Origin: Rhodococcus sp. Leaf278 | GTDB lineage: Bacteria > Actinomycetota > Actinomycetes > Mycobacteriales > Mycobacteriaceae | Reading direction: 5' to 3' | Assembly (NCBI RefSeq): GCF_001426085.1 | Contig: NZ_LMRR01000009.1 | Span: forward strand, 1 to 64,000 | Length of the DNA: 64,000 bases | In this document: piece after piece, positions 9,206 through 18,280 of the stretch | How the letters are laid out: each line of letters begins with the position of its first letter | Position numbering within the stretch: position 1 is the first letter of the stretch | Position numbers and translations under genes: made by a program | The notes under the pieces: generated by a model | Told to the model about the DNA's origin: nothing | What the model saw: only the letters and a program-made list of their open reading frames with translations | Databases searched by the model: none

Positions 9206-12041
9206 CACGGCGGTTACCTTCCGGGTCGACGAGTACGGAGCCGGTGACTTCGACGGCGACGAGGGTGTCGCCGACCGGGACGTGCAGGATGTCGCCGAGT
9301 CGGTCACGTCCGGCTTCGAGCAGGGCCAGCCCGAACGGGCGGCCCAGTTCTGCGCTGGCGTAACTCGACGTGACGTGGCCGAGCATCGGTACCGGAAGTT
9401 CGGGGAGGACGCCGCTCTCGGAGTGCTCGATGATCTGCGAGCCCTCGGGGAGGACGGTTTCCCGGTCGACGGGCAGTAGGCCGACGAACTGCTTACGCAA
9501 CGGGTTCCGGTTCTCGGCGCGGTCGAACGAGCGCTTTCCGATGAAGTCGAGCTTCTTCTTCGATACCGCCCAGCTCATGCCGAGATCCTGCGGGGTGACG
9601 GTGCCGTCGGTGTCCTGGCCGACGATCGGGTAACCCTTCTCGGCCCGCAGCACGTGCATGGTCTCGGTGCCGTACGGGGTGATGCCGTACTTCTCGCCGG
9701 CCTCGATCAGCCGCGACCACAGTGCGTGGGCGTGCCAGGAATCGATGTTCACCTCGAAGGCGAGTTCGCCGGAGAAGCTGATTCGTGCCACGCGTACCGG
9801 CACACCGTCGATCGAAGCATCTCGCCACGCCATGAAGGGGAACGCCTCGTTGGAGACGTCGAGTTCGGGAAAGAATTCACCGACGAGATCGCGGGAACGC
9901 GGTCCGACGACGGGGAACGTGGCCCATTGCTCGGTCACCGAGGTCAGCCGAACCGTGAGGTGCGGCCACTCGGTCTGCAGCCATTCCTCCATCCAGTCGA
10001 GCATTCCTGCTGCGCCGCCGGTGGTGGTGAACACCTGGAATCGATCGTCCGCCAGCCGCATCACGGTGCCGTCGTCGATGACCATGCCGTCGGTACCGCA
10101 CATCACGCCGTACCGAACCATGCCGACCTTCAAGTTGCTCATCATGTTCGTGTAGAACATGTCGAGCACCACACCCGCGTCGGGACCCTGCACGTCGATC
10201 TTGCCGAGTGTCGAACCGTCGAGCATGCCGACGCTCGCACGCACCGCAGCGCATTCCCGGAGCACGGCGTCGTGCATCTCTTCGCCGGGCAGGGGGTAGT
10301 AGCGGGGCCGCTTCCACTGTCCTACGTCCTCGAAGACCGCACCGCGTGCGACGTGCCAATCATGGACTGCGGTAACGCGTTCCGGGTCGAAAGCCATGCC
10401 GCGATTGCGACCGGCCAACGCCGCGAACGCCACCGGGGTGTACGGCGGGCGGAACGTGGTGGTGCCGAGGTTTTCCACCGGCTTGTCGAGCAGTTCGGCC
10501 ACGATGCCCGAGGACACCACACCGGAGGTCTTGCCCTGATCGTGTGCGGTGCCGATTGTGGTGTAGCGCTTGATGTGTTCCATCGAGGACATGCCTGCAC
10601 CGACGGCGCGGACCAGATCGGCCACCGTCGCATCACGCTGGACGTCGACGAACTGGCTGTCGGCTCCGAAGTCGTCGCGCACCCGCCACAGCACCAGCGA
10701 CTCGCTACTGGGCAGGGAATCGACTGCTGGTAGGGGAGTTTCGGTGACAGAGAAGCCGAGACCGGCCAGTGCTTCTGCTGCTGCCGAGCTGCCACCTCCG
10801 ATGCAGCCGGCCAGATCGAACACGCCCGATGCCGACCCGGCGACGCTGATGCCCTCGACGTCGTCCGCCGGCACGAATGCTCCGAGTGTGCCGTCGTAGC
10901 GCAGCTTTCCGCGGGCCTGGCTGAACAGGTGGACAGCGGGGTTCCAGCCACCGCTGACGAGAAGGACGTCGCAGGCCACGGTGTCGGTGGCACCGTCGGC
11001 ACCGGTCACCAAAGCATGGGTGACGCGGGTGTCGCCGCGGGTGCCGGATACGACGCTGCCGGTACGCACCTCGATGCCGCGTTCGCGGCACAGGCCGAGC
11101 CAGTGTTCGGGCGCAGTGACGCGGGCGTCGACGATGCGCGCGATGCGGACCCCGGCGTCGTGCAGATCGACGGCGGCCTTGTACGCGCTGTCGTTGGTGG
11201 TGAAGACCACGGCCTCGGTTCCTACCGTCACGCCGTAGCGATGCAGGAACGTCCGTGCGCTGTGCGCCAACATGATTCCGGGTCGATCGTTGTCGGTGAA
11301 GACGACGGGACGTTCGTGGGCGCCGGTGGCTACCAGGATATGACGTGAACGAATACGCCAGACTCGCTGACGGCTCAGCGCGGCAGGCGCTTCCAAGCCC
11401 AGGTGATCAGTGCGGCGCTCGAGGGCGAGCACGAAGCCGTCGTCGTAGGAACCGAACGCGGTGGTGCGGCGCAGCAGGGTCACGTCGGGGAAGGTGGACA
11501 ACTCGGTCACCGCGTCGGCCACCCATTCCAGGGCCGGCCGTCCGTCGATGACGTCGTCGGAGCCGAGCAGGGAGCCGCCGAACTCGCTCTGATCGTCGAC
11601 GACGACCACGCGAGCGCCACTGCGGGCAGCGACCAGAGCAGCCGTCAGACCGGCCGGTCCTGCCCCGACGACCAACAGGTCCGCGTGGGCGTGCATCGCG
11701 TCGTACTTGGCGGAGTCGGAGATCTCGGCGAGACGCCCCTGCCCGGGGATGCCGCGGGCGACCAGGCCGTCGTACAGCTCGATGGTCGTGGCGAGCAGCA
11801 TCGGCTCGGGAAACGGCTCCTCGATCTGTACGAGTCCGCCGGTGTCCTCGGCCCATGCTGCGGTGAATCCACGGGGCCTGCCGAGCTTGATGCTGGTGGT
11901 GACCTGATGAATGCCGTTGGCGAGCAACGCAGATGCCAGCGTGTCACCCGGGTGGCCCTGCAGGGCAGAGCCGCCGAACGTGAAGTCGAAGGTGCTCGTG
12001 CGGTCGATGCGGCCGCGGGATGCGGTGCGGAATGCGGTCAT
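9198..12041 (-). CDS. soxA: Sarcosine oxidase, alpha subunit
   Basis: This is the 947-residue large subunit of heterotetrameric sarcosine oxidase, which oxidises sarcosine to glycine, hydrogen peroxide and 5,10-methylene-THF. It starts with a ferredoxin-like domain lacking cysteines (FGGSALQGHPGDTLASALLANG, about residues 20-45). A nucleotide-binding oxidoreductase domain follows, with VVGAGPAGLTAALVAARSGA near residue 125 and the NAD site farther on. The second half is a GcvT plus GcvT C-terminal folate domain, including GELAFEVN and LRAEKGYPIVGQDTDGTVTP. The start is ATG 12041, overlapping soxD by four bases. Length is normal and no key motif is missing. Confidence 0.93.
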   Translation of the reverse strand: MTAFRTASRGRIDRTSTFDFTFGGSALQGHPGDTLASALLANGIHQVTTSIKLGRPRGFTAAWAEDTGGLVQIEEPFPEPMLLATTIELYDGLVARGIPGQGRLAEISDSAKYDAMHAHADLLVVGAGPAGLTAALVAARSGARVVVVDDQSEFGGSLLGSDDVIDGRPALEWVADAVTELSTFPDVTLLRRTTAFGSYDDGFVLALERRTDHLGLEAPAALSRQRVWRIRSRHILVATGAHERPVVFTDNDRPGIMLAHSARTFLHRYGVTVGTEAVVFTTNDSAYKAAVDLHDAGVRIARIVDARVTAPEHWLGLCRERGIEVRTGSVVSGTRGDTRVTHALVTGADGATDTVACDVLLVSGGWNPAVHLFSQARGKLRYDGTLGAFVPADDVEGISVAGSASGVFDLAGCIGGGSSAAAEALAGLGFSVTETPLPAVDSLPSSESLVLWRVRDDFGADSQFVDVQRDATVADLVRAVGAGMSSMEHIKRYTTIGTAHDQGKTSGVVSSGIVAELLDKPVENLGTTTFRPPYTPVAFAALAGRNRGMAFDPERVTAVHDWHVARGAVFEDVGQWKRPRYYPLPGEEMHDAVLRECAAVRASVGMLDGSTLGKIDVQGPDAGVVLDMFYTNMMSNLKVGMVRYGVMCGTDGMVIDDGTVMRLADDRFQVFTTTGGAAGMLDWMEEWLQTEWPHLTVRLTSVTEQWATFPVVGPRSRDLVGEFFPELDVSNEAFPFMAWRDASIDGVPVRVARISFSGELAFEVNIDSWHAHALWSRLIEAGEKYGITPYGTETMHVLRAEKGYPIVGQDTDGTVTPQDLGMSWAVSKKKLDFIGKRSFDRAENRNPLRKQFVGLLPVDRETVLPEGSQIIEHSESGVLPELPVPMLGHVTSSYASAELGRPFGLALLEAGRDRLGDILHVPVGDTLVAVEVTGSVLVDPEGNRRDG

Positions 12042-12316
12042 GGGTTCACCGGCTTCGGGTCGTCGAGGCGATAGACACTGTGGATTCGGTAGGTAGCGGT
12101 GTCCCGTACGGCATTGAACCAACGCCTGCACCCTGCGCTGTGGCTCCACCGTTCCGCGAAGAGCCCCTTGGGGTTGTCGCGGAAGAACACGAAGTGCGCC
12201 CACTGTTCGTCGGTCAGAGCCGAGGGCTCCTCGGGGTAGGCGATGTGCGCCTGGCCGCCGTAGTGGAACTCGGTCTCTTCTCGACTCCCGCACCACGGGC
12301 ATTCGATCAATTGCAT
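12038..12316 (-). CDS. soxD: Sarcosine oxidase, delta subunit
   Basis: This 92-residue subunit binds zinc through CPWC near the N-terminus together with the later His/Cys pair in SHSAGCRRWFN. The AHIAYPEEP segment and the RDTATYRI C-terminus are typical of SoxD. The start is ATG 12316, 50 bases after soxB; the coupled ATGA joins it to soxA. The length is the family norm of roughly 90-100 residues. It has no catalytic role of its own in the family and is needed for assembly of the heterotetramer. Confidence 0.9.
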   Translation of the reverse strand: MQLIECPWCGSREETEFHYGGQAHIAYPEEPSALTDEQWAHFVFFRDNPKGLFAERWSHSAGCRRWFNAVRDTATYRIHSVYRLDDPKPVNP

Positions 12317-12366
12317 TGCCACTCCAAGATTTCTCGTTCGGGTGCTGCGTGGGTCGGGCGGAGAGA

Positions 12367-13605
12367 CTAGTGAGCCACGCCTGCGGCACCGTGCTCGTCC
12401 ACCAGCGCACCGGTGACGAATCGGTCCAGACTGAAGGGCGCGATGTACTCGTGCACTTCGTCGTTGGCGATGGTGTCGGCCAGGCACCAGCCGGCACCGG
12501 GGGTCGCCTTGAATCCGCCCGTGCCCCAACCGCAATTGAGGAACACGTTGTCGAACGGCGTGCGTCCGACGATGGGGGAGGCGTCGGGACAGACGTCGAC
12601 GATGCCGGCCCACGTGCGCAGCAGGTGCGCACGAGCGAACACGGGGAACAACTCGACCGCGGCTGCCATCTGCCGTTCGATGATGTGGAAGGCACCGCGC
12701 TGGCCGTAGCCGTTGTAGGAGTCGACGCCCGCGCCCATCACCAGTTCACCCTTGTGCGCCTGGGAGACGTACACGTGCACGGCATTCGACATGACGACTG
12801 TGGGATGCACCGGCTCGAGCAGTTCCGAGACCAGCGCCTGCAGCGGGTGGCTCTGCAGTGGAGTCTTGATGCCGAGCATGTCCGTGAGCGTCGAGGTGTG
12901 CCCGGCCGCGCACAGAGCCACCTGGCCGGTGGCGATGTCGCCGCGCGTGGTCTTGACCCCGGTGACGCGATTGCCGTCGGTGGTGAAGCCGGTGACCTCA
13001 CAGTTTTGGATGATGTCGATACCGGCCGCGTCGGCGCGTCGGGCAAATCCCCAGGCGACGTAGTCGTGCTTGGCGATACCGGCGCGCGGCTGGTACGTCG
13101 CACCGAGCACCGGGTAGCGAATGTCGCTGGAGATATTGACGATTGGGCACAGCTTCTTGACCTCGTCGGGATCGACCCATTGAGCGTCGATGCCGTTGAG
13201 ACGGTTGGCCTCGACGCGTCGCACGCTGTCGCGGACGTCCTGCAGGCTGTGCGCGAGGTTCAGGACGCCGCGCTGGCTGAACAGGATGGGGTAGTCGAGG
13301 TCGTCGGCGAGCCCCTCCCAGAGCTTGAGCGAATGCTCGTAGATGCGCGCGCTCTCGTCCCACAGGTAGTTCGAGCGGATCAGGGTGGTGTTGCGCGCCA
13401 TGTTGCCGCCGGCGAGCCATCCCTTCTCCAGCACAGCCACATTGGTGATGCCGTGGTTCTTGGCGAGGTAGTGCGCGGTGGCCAGGCCGTGTCCGCCGCC
13501 GCCGATGATCACGACGTCGTAGGACTTCTTCGGCTCGGGGTTGCGCCACAGGAAGTCCGGGTGGTCGGGCAGATGTGCGCCCGGTGGGGTTGCGGGGGCG
13601 GTCAT
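12367..13605 (-). CDS. soxB: Sarcosine oxidase, beta subunit
   Basis: This 412-residue flavoprotein subunit carries the sarcosine-oxidising site and a covalently bound FMN. An FAD/FMN amine-oxidase fold opens with [22 protein letters not shown] (residues 31-52), and the AKHDYVAWG segment holds His180, the likely covalent flavin site by analogy with the characterised corynebacterial enzyme. Near the C-terminus are [17 protein letters not shown] and the SoxB ending. The start is ATG 13605, overlapping the glyA stop by four bases. It is the second gene of the operon and, with soxD, soxA and soxG, completes the enzyme that turns sarcosine into glycine. Confidence 0.93.
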   Translation of the reverse strand: MTAPATPPGAHLPDHPDFLWRNPEPKKSYDVVIIGGGGHGLATAHYLAKNHGITNVAVLEKGWLAGGNMARNTTLIRSNYLWDESARIYEHSLKLWEGLADDLDYPILFSQRGVLNLAHSLQDVRDSVRRVEANRLNGIDAQWVDPDEVKKLCPIVNISSDIRYPVLGATYQPRAGIAKHDYVAWGFARRADAAGIDIIQNCEVTGFTTDGNRVTGVKTTRGDIATGQVALCAAGHTSTLTDMLGIKTPLQSHPLQALVSELLEPVHPTVVMSNAVHVYVSQAHKGELVMGAGVDSYNGYGQRGAFHIIERQMAAAVELFPVFARAHLLRTWAGIVDVCPDASPIVGRTPFDNVFLNCGWGTGGFKATPGAGWCLADTIANDEVHEYIAPFSLDRFVTGALVDEHGAAGVAH

Positions 13606-14930
13606 CGGTAGCCTTCCGTCAGGTCGGAGTAGAGGGGGAACTGCGCGGCAACGGATTCGACCCGGGTGCGCAGGGCATCGAGGCCGCGGTCGTCGGTGTC
13701 GGGGCGCAACGCGTGGGCGATGACGTCGGATACCTCGGCGAACGCCGTGGCGTCCAGGCCGCGCGTCGCGAGAGCCGGGGTGCCGATGCGGACGCCGGAG
13801 CTCACCATGGGTGGCCGTGGATCGAACGGAACTGCATTGCGGTTCACGGTGATTCCGACGTGATGCAGTCTGTCCTCGGCCTGTTTTCCGTCCAGTTCGG
13901 ACGTGCGCAGGTCCACCAGAACGAGATGGACGTCGGTGCCGCCCGAGACCACGTCGATGCCTGCGGCCGCTGCGTCGTCGGTCAGCAGTCGATCGGCCAG
14001 AATTTTCGCGCCTTCGAGGGTGCGCTGCTGACGTTCCCGAAAGTCCTCTTCGGCAGCGAGTTTGAACGACACTGCCTTTGCCGCGATCACGTGCTCCAGC
14101 GGGCCACCCTGCTGGCCGGGAAAGACCGACGAGTTGAACTTCTTTGCCAGAGCGGCGTCGTTGGTGATGATGACACCACCGCGTGGGCCGCCGAGAGTCT
14201 TGTGCGTGGTGGAGGTGACCACGTGTGCGTGCGGTACGGGTGACGGGTGGAGCCCGGCGGCGACCAGACCGGCGAAGTGCGCCATGTCCACCATCAGATA
14301 GGCCCCGACTTCGTCTGCGATGCGGCGGAATTCGGCGAAGTCGAGGTGACGAGGGTAAGCGGACCAGCCGGCCATGATCAGCTTGGGGCGGTGCTCGTGG
14401 GCGAGGCGCTCCACCTCGGCCATATCGACGAGATGGTCGTGTTCACGGACGTGGTAGGCGGAGACGTCGTAGAGCTTGCCCGAGAAGTTCAGTTTCATAC
14501 CGTGCGTCAGGTGTCCGCCGTGGGCGAGTGCGAGACCGAGAATCGAATCGCCGGGCTGCAGCAGTGCCGCCATTGCAGCGGCATTGGCCTGTGCACCGGA
14601 GTGCGGCTGCACGTTGGCGAACGACGACCCGAACAAGGAATTGAGGCGGTCGATCGCGAGTTGCTCGATGACGTCGACGTTTTCGCAACCGCCGTAGTAG
14701 CGCCGGCCGGGGTAGCCCTCGGCATACTTGTTCGTCAGTACCGAACCCTGCGCCTGCATGACGGCCAGTGGTGCGAAGTTCTCGCTCGCGATCATCTCCA
14801 GGGTGTTCTGCTGGCGGCCGAGCTCGGCACTGATCGCGCGGTGCACCTCGGGATCGAGATCGGCGAGAACACGGTTCGTCACGCCCCTCGGGTGCGGTGC
14901 CGTCGCCGTCGGTGCGAAGTCCTGCGTCAA
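13602..14930 (-). CDS. glyA: Serine hydroxymethyltransferase
   Basis: This 442-residue PLP enzyme interconverts glycine plus 5,10-methylene-THF and serine. It shows IASENF, the [18 protein letters not shown] region and the PLP lysine in [14 protein letters not shown]. The start is a TTG at 14930, chosen because AGAAGGG lies nine bases upstream and no in-frame ATG or GTG is better placed. It opens the eight-gene operon. In this setting it consumes both products of SoxBDAG, glycine and methylene-THF, and hands serine to SdaA at the other end of the transcript, so it is probably a catabolic copy distinct from a housekeeping GlyA. The N-terminal 20 residues are a less conserved extension. Confidence 0.92.
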   Translation of the reverse strand: MTQDFAPTATAPHPRGVTNRVLADLDPEVHRAISAELGRQQNTLEMIASENFAPLAVMQAQGSVLTNKYAEGYPGRRYYGGCENVDVIEQLAIDRLNSLFGSSFANVQPHSGAQANAAAMAALLQPGDSILGLALAHGGHLTHGMKLNFSGKLYDVSAYHVREHDHLVDMAEVERLAHEHRPKLIMAGWSAYPRHLDFAEFRRIADEVGAYLMVDMAHFAGLVAAGLHPSPVPHAHVVTSTTHKTLGGPRGGVIITNDAALAKKFNSSVFPGQQGGPLEHVIAAKAVSFKLAAEEDFRERQQRTLEGAKILADRLLTDDAAAAGIDVVSGGTDVHLVLVDLRTSELDGKQAEDRLHHVGITVNRNAVPFDPRPPMVSSGVRIGTPALATRGLDATAFAEVSDVIAHALRPDTDDRGLDALRTRVESVAAQFPLYSDLTEGYR

Positions 14931-14965
14931 GATGGCCGCCCTTCTGGAAGATCAATGGTCTGGAA

Positions 14966-15015
14966 CTGATATATCAAGATGCCAATAGAGTAAGATCACA
15001 AACCAGAGCCGTCAA
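14966..15015 (-). promoter_or_regulatory. Promoter and GntR operator of the glyA-sox operon
   Basis: On the minus strand TTGACG (15010-15015), 17 bases and TACTCT (14987-14992) form the promoter. The operator TGATATATCA (14967-14976, flanked by CT and AG) lies just downstream of the -10. This repeats the layout at the dimethylglycine oxidase promoter: same spacer, same -10, same palindrome. The site also lies about 75 bases upstream of gntR, so the regulator may control itself. Confidence 0.65.
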
Positions 15016-15048
15016 GGGCGGGGCATCGACCGGGAGTGAGTAGACAAG

Positions 15049-15720
15049 ATGACGATCGAAGTTCAGCCGGTGATCGATGCAACGCAGTTTGTCGGAACCA
15101 ATGCCGATCGAGCCTACGAAATAGTGCGTGAGCAGCTGATCATGCTGGAAATTCGTCCGGGTGAACCGATCAACGACGATCGCCTGGCCGAGCAATTGGG
15201 ACTGGGACGAACCCCGATTCGTGAGGGTCTCAAACGACTCGAGCGCGAGCGACTCGTCGTTGCTTACCCTCGCCGCGGAACCTTCGCCACCGCCGTCGAC
15301 ATGACCGATCTGGCCAACATCTCGGAGATTCGCAAGCAACTCGAGCCTGCGGCCTCGGCCCGAGCGGCGCGCACGGCCACCCGGGCAGCGCGAGACCGGC
15401 TGGCGGAACTCGCAGCCTCCATCGCGAGTATCGAGGACACCGACGATTCACGTGAGGTGCTGCGCAAAGATGTTGCCGTGCATCGGGAAATCTATCGGGC
15501 CTCGGGGAATCCCCACCTCGAAGACATCCTGGTCAGCCTCGACGCACATGCCACCCGCATCTGGTGCATGTTCCTCGACCGACTGCCGAACGTCGCCGGC
15601 CACGTTCGTGAACACGTCGTGCTGCTGCAGGCCATCATCGACGGCGATGCCGACACCGCAGCGGAATTGACGCTCGAACACGTCACCGGGTTCGAGAACG
15701 CCATCAGGGAATTGCTGTAA
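15049..15720 (+). CDS. GntR-family (FCD) regulator, likely of betaine catabolism
   Basis: This 223-residue protein has an N-terminal winged helix (about residues 15-85, with DDRLAEQLGLGRTPIREGLKRLERERLV) and a C-terminal FCD effector domain with the metal- and acid-binding Asp/His pattern (VHREIYRASGNPH, HVREHVVLL). It is divergent from glyA across a 118-bp control region. A TGATATATCA palindrome occurs there and at the dimethylglycine oxidase and mscR promoters, so this is the obvious candidate reader. FCD proteins commonly sense small carboxylates, so sarcosine, dimethylglycine or betaine is a reasonable ligand. Its last 17 bases overlap the 3' end of the converging LysR gene. Confidence 0.9.
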   Translation: MTIEVQPVIDATQFVGTNADRAYEIVREQLIMLEIRPGEPINDDRLAEQLGLGRTPIREGLKRLERERLVVAYPRRGTFATAVDMTDLANISEIRKQLEPAASARAARTATRAARDRLAELAASIASIEDTDDSREVLRKDVAVHREIYRASGNPHLEDILVSLDAHATRIWCMFLDRLPNVAGHVREHVVLLQAIIDGDADTAAELTLEHVTGFENAIRELL

Positions 15721-16639
15721 CTGCAGCCGAAATTCGCTCCGCAGCACCTCTCAGCGCGGTCGAGATCGCGTACATCGCCGGTGTGTATTGGCGCCGAGCG
15801 AGGGACGCGATGTAGATGACGCGCGTCGGTACCCGATCCGTTTCGGGGAAATCGATGGTGGTGACGTCGGGTCGGTGGTGAATCACCGACAACCCAGGAA
15901 CCATCGCGATGCCGACACCGGCAGCCACCATGGCCTCGATTTCCTGATAGTCGTGGGCCTCGTACACGACGTCGGGGTCGAATCCTGCTACGCGACAACT
16001 GCGATAGAGAACTTCGGCGGCCGGGTGATCGTTGCTGCGGATGATCCATCGCGCGTCACGAAGATCGTGCAGCGAGACGTCGTGCTGCAATCGATCGTCG
16101 TCGATCGGCAGTAGCAGCACGGTCGGGTCCTCCATCAGCGGCTCGAGTGACAGTGAGCGTTCTGCCTCCTCCGTCCAGGCATAGCTCCACAGCAGCGCCA
16201 GGTCGATCTCGCTCGAATGCAGCATGTCCAGCAGCTGCGGACGTACCGCCGATCGAACCCGGACGTCGACGCCGGGCCACCGCGAGTGGTAGTCCTTCAG
16301 TGCGTCGGAGAGTAGAGACGCACTGACCGTGGGAAACGAGCCGAGCCGAACCGAACCGCGTTCGAGCCCTCGGATTGCTTCGAGGTCGCCGCTCGCCGCC
16401 CGCATCTCCCGTCTGAACAGGCGAGCGCGGCTGGTGAGGATTTCGCCGGCTTCGGTGAGTTGCACGCCGCGTGGCAGTCGCGTCAAGACCGGCTGTTTGA
16501 TGCCGTGTTCGAGTTTGCTGATGCGCTGGGACGCCGCGGACGGGGTCATGTTCGCCCGTTCGGCACCTGCGGTCAGGGAGCCGGCCTCGGCGATATCGAG
16601 CAGAAGGAACAGCGTCACGACGTCGAACGTGTGGTTCAT
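15704..16639 (-). CDS. LysR-family regulator (copy 1)
   Basis: This 311-residue LysR-type regulator has an N-terminal helix-turn-helix (AEAGSLTAGAERANMTPSAASQRISKLE) and a LysR substrate-binding domain beginning near residue 90 (GSVRLGSFPTVSASLL). The start is ATG 16639; an upstream in-frame ATG at 16678 lacks a ribosome site. It is divergent from the MatC-like permease and PrpF gene, the usual position of a LysR regulator relative to its target. It resembles the LysR encoded at 19428-20324 along its whole length (both have the GVxLTEAGE and LGSFPT/IGTFPT segments), so the two are paralogues with equivalent roles. Its 3' end overlaps gntR. Confidence 0.88.
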   Translation of the reverse strand: MNHTFDVVTLFLLLDIAEAGSLTAGAERANMTPSAASQRISKLEHGIKQPVLTRLPRGVQLTEAGEILTSRARLFRREMRAASGDLEAIRGLERGSVRLGSFPTVSASLLSDALKDYHSRWPGVDVRVRSAVRPQLLDMLHSSEIDLALLWSYAWTEEAERSLSLEPLMEDPTVLLLPIDDDRLQHDVSLHDLRDARWIIRSNDHPAAEVLYRSCRVAGFDPDVVYEAHDYQEIEAMVAAGVGIAMVPGLSVIHHRPDVTTIDFPETDRVPTRVIYIASLARRQYTPAMYAISTALRGAAERISAAVTAIP

Positions 16640-16680
16640 GCGAATATCTTTCAGCTGAGCTAAACGACTAGGTAGCAAAA

Positions 16681-16692
16681 CGATATTGTCCT
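16681..16692. promoter_or_regulatory. Possible LysR site in the lysR1/permease control region
   Basis: CGATATTGTCCT resembles the CGTAATTGTNCT motif seen upstream of both prpF genes (9 of 12 positions equal to the prpF2 copy). It lies between the divergent LysR and permease genes. The similarity is short and the call is tentative. Confidence 0.3.
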
Positions 16693-16776
16693 AAAAGGCA
16701 GGCGTCAATAATGTGACAGGGACAACGTTCGAGTGCGGATGTAACCGAGCACTTACCAGCCACCTGAAAGACGCCC

Positions 16777-18168
16777 ATGACTTCCATCGAGATCCTCCCG
16801 CTCATCGCATTGGTTGCGATGTTCGTGATCGCAACCTTCTTTCCGATCAACATCGGCATCCTCGGCTTCATCGGTGCCTTCGTGGTCGGGTACTTCGCGC
16901 TCGGATTCGACGACAAGGAAATTCTGAACGAGTTCCCCAGCTCGATCGTGTTGACCATCGTCGGCGTCACCTACTTCTTCGGTATGGCCAAACGCAACGG
17001 CACCATCGATCTGCTGGTGAACAGCTGCATCAGAGCTGTCAACGGCCGAGTGACGGTGGTGCCGTGGGTGTTCTTCTTCGTCGCCTCGGTCCTGACGGCG
17101 CTCGGCACCTTCAGCCCCGCCGCAGTCGCACTGATCGTCCCGGCAGCCATGGCCTTCGCAGCACGCACCGGCATGAGCCCGCTGGTCATGGGCATCATGG
17201 TGATCAACGGTGCCCACGCAGGAGCCTTCTCCCCGATCTCGGTCTCCGGCGTTCTGGTCCGCGACATCGTCGAGAACAACGGACTCGCCCTCGACCCATG
17301 GACCCTGTTCTTCGCCAGCTACGGCATCAACCTGCTGCTCTCGGTGCTGACGGTTGTCGGCTACGCAGCCCTGGCCCGCATGAAAGGCTTCGAGTACACC
17401 GCGACCGGCTCCACCAACCCCGCGCCCGGCAGTGGCCCGGTCGGCGGATCGCCGATCTCGACGTCCGTCCCCACCGGCGGCGGCACCGCAGGTGGTAGCT
17501 CAGCAGGCGGCAGCACCCAGGTTCTCACTCGTCCGAAAACAACCACGCTGGTCGACGCACCGGCCCCGGTCACGTTCGTACAGAAGCTCACACTGTTCCT
17601 TATCGGCGCACTCCTGGTGCTCGTTCTCGTACTGCACCTGCCGATCAGCTTCATCGCCATCGGAGCCGGCGCAGTCCTGGCGTTCACGGATCTGAAGAAG
17701 CAGAACGAAGCTATTGCAGACATCAGCTGGTCGACGGTTCTGCTGGTCGCCGGCATGGTCACCTACATCTCGATCCTGCAAGAAGTGGGCACCATCGATC
17801 ACCTGGCCGAAATGGCGATCACCATCGGCGCTCCGATCATCGTGGCCATCGTGCTCTGCTACGTCATCGGCGTCACCTCGGCGTTCGCGTCCTCCACTGC
17901 GCTGCTGGCCGCCGTCATCCCGCTGGCCATGCCGCTGCTGGGTACCGGTGCACTGCCGGTCGTCGGTGTAGTCGCTGCTCTGGCCATCTCGGCCACCGTC
18001 GTCGACGTCTCGCCCTTCTCGACCAACGGTGCGCTCGTGCTGGCCAACGCCCAGAACATCGAGCGCCCGCGCTTCTACCGCCAGCTGTTGGTCAATGCAG
18101 GAATCGTCGTGGCCATCGCGCCTGCCCTGTGCTGGCTGATCCTGGTCGTCGTTCCCGCCCTGTTCTGA
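16777..18168 (+). CDS. MatC-like dicarboxylate permease (SLC13/ion-transporter superfamily)
   Basis: This 463-residue integral membrane protein has about 11-12 hydrophobic segments and an N-terminal MatC-type domain (MTSIEILPLIALVAMFVIATFFPINIGIL and following). The two halves each have the transporter hairpin region, with GTFSPAAVALIVPAAMAFA and VVDVSPFSTNGALVLA. Between them (about residues 210-260) lies a Gly/Ser/Pro-rich hydrophilic linker that is unusual in composition. The family moves malonate, malate, citrate-like and other di/tricarboxylates. Downstream, 112 bases away, is prpF1, so the substrate is probably an unsaturated carboxylate that PrpF isomerises, for example aconitate-like compounds. 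The substrate is inferred from context only. Confidence 0.82.
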   Translation: MTSIEILPLIALVAMFVIATFFPINIGILGFIGAFVVGYFALGFDDKEILNEFPSSIVLTIVGVTYFFGMAKRNGTIDLLVNSCIRAVNGRVTVVPWVFFFVASVLTALGTFSPAAVALIVPAAMAFAARTGMSPLVMGIMVINGAHAGAFSPISVSGVLVRDIVENNGLALDPWTLFFASYGINLLLSVLTVVGYAALARMKGFEYTATGSTNPAPGSGPVGGSPISTSVPTGGGTAGGSSAGGSTQVLTRPKTTTLVDAPAPVTFVQKLTLFLIGALLVLVLVLHLPISFIAIGAGAVLAFTDLKKQNEAIADISWSTVLLVAGMVTYISILQEVGTIDHLAEMAITIGAPIIVAIVLCYVIGVTSAFASSTALLAAVIPLAMPLLGTGALPVVGVVAALAISATVVDVSPFSTNGALVLANAQNIERPRFYRQLLVNAGIVVAIAPALCWLILVVVPALF

Positions 18169-18209
18169 TCGAGCAGACGCGTTAAGCATTGCTGCACGGC
18201 ATGAACATA

Positions 18210-18221
18210 TTTCGTAATTGT
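18210..18221. promoter_or_regulatory. Motif TTTCGTAATTGT upstream of prpF1
   Basis: This 12-mer occurs 60 bases before the prpF1 start and again, identically, upstream of prpF2 at 20366-20377. The gene neighbourhoods are otherwise different in their non-coding parts, so a shared regulator site is likely. Confidence 0.5.
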
Positions 18222-18280
18222 GCTTGAGCATCCTCTGTCGCAGGGTGGAAGCATCGGATCCTGATCGGAAGGCACACCAG

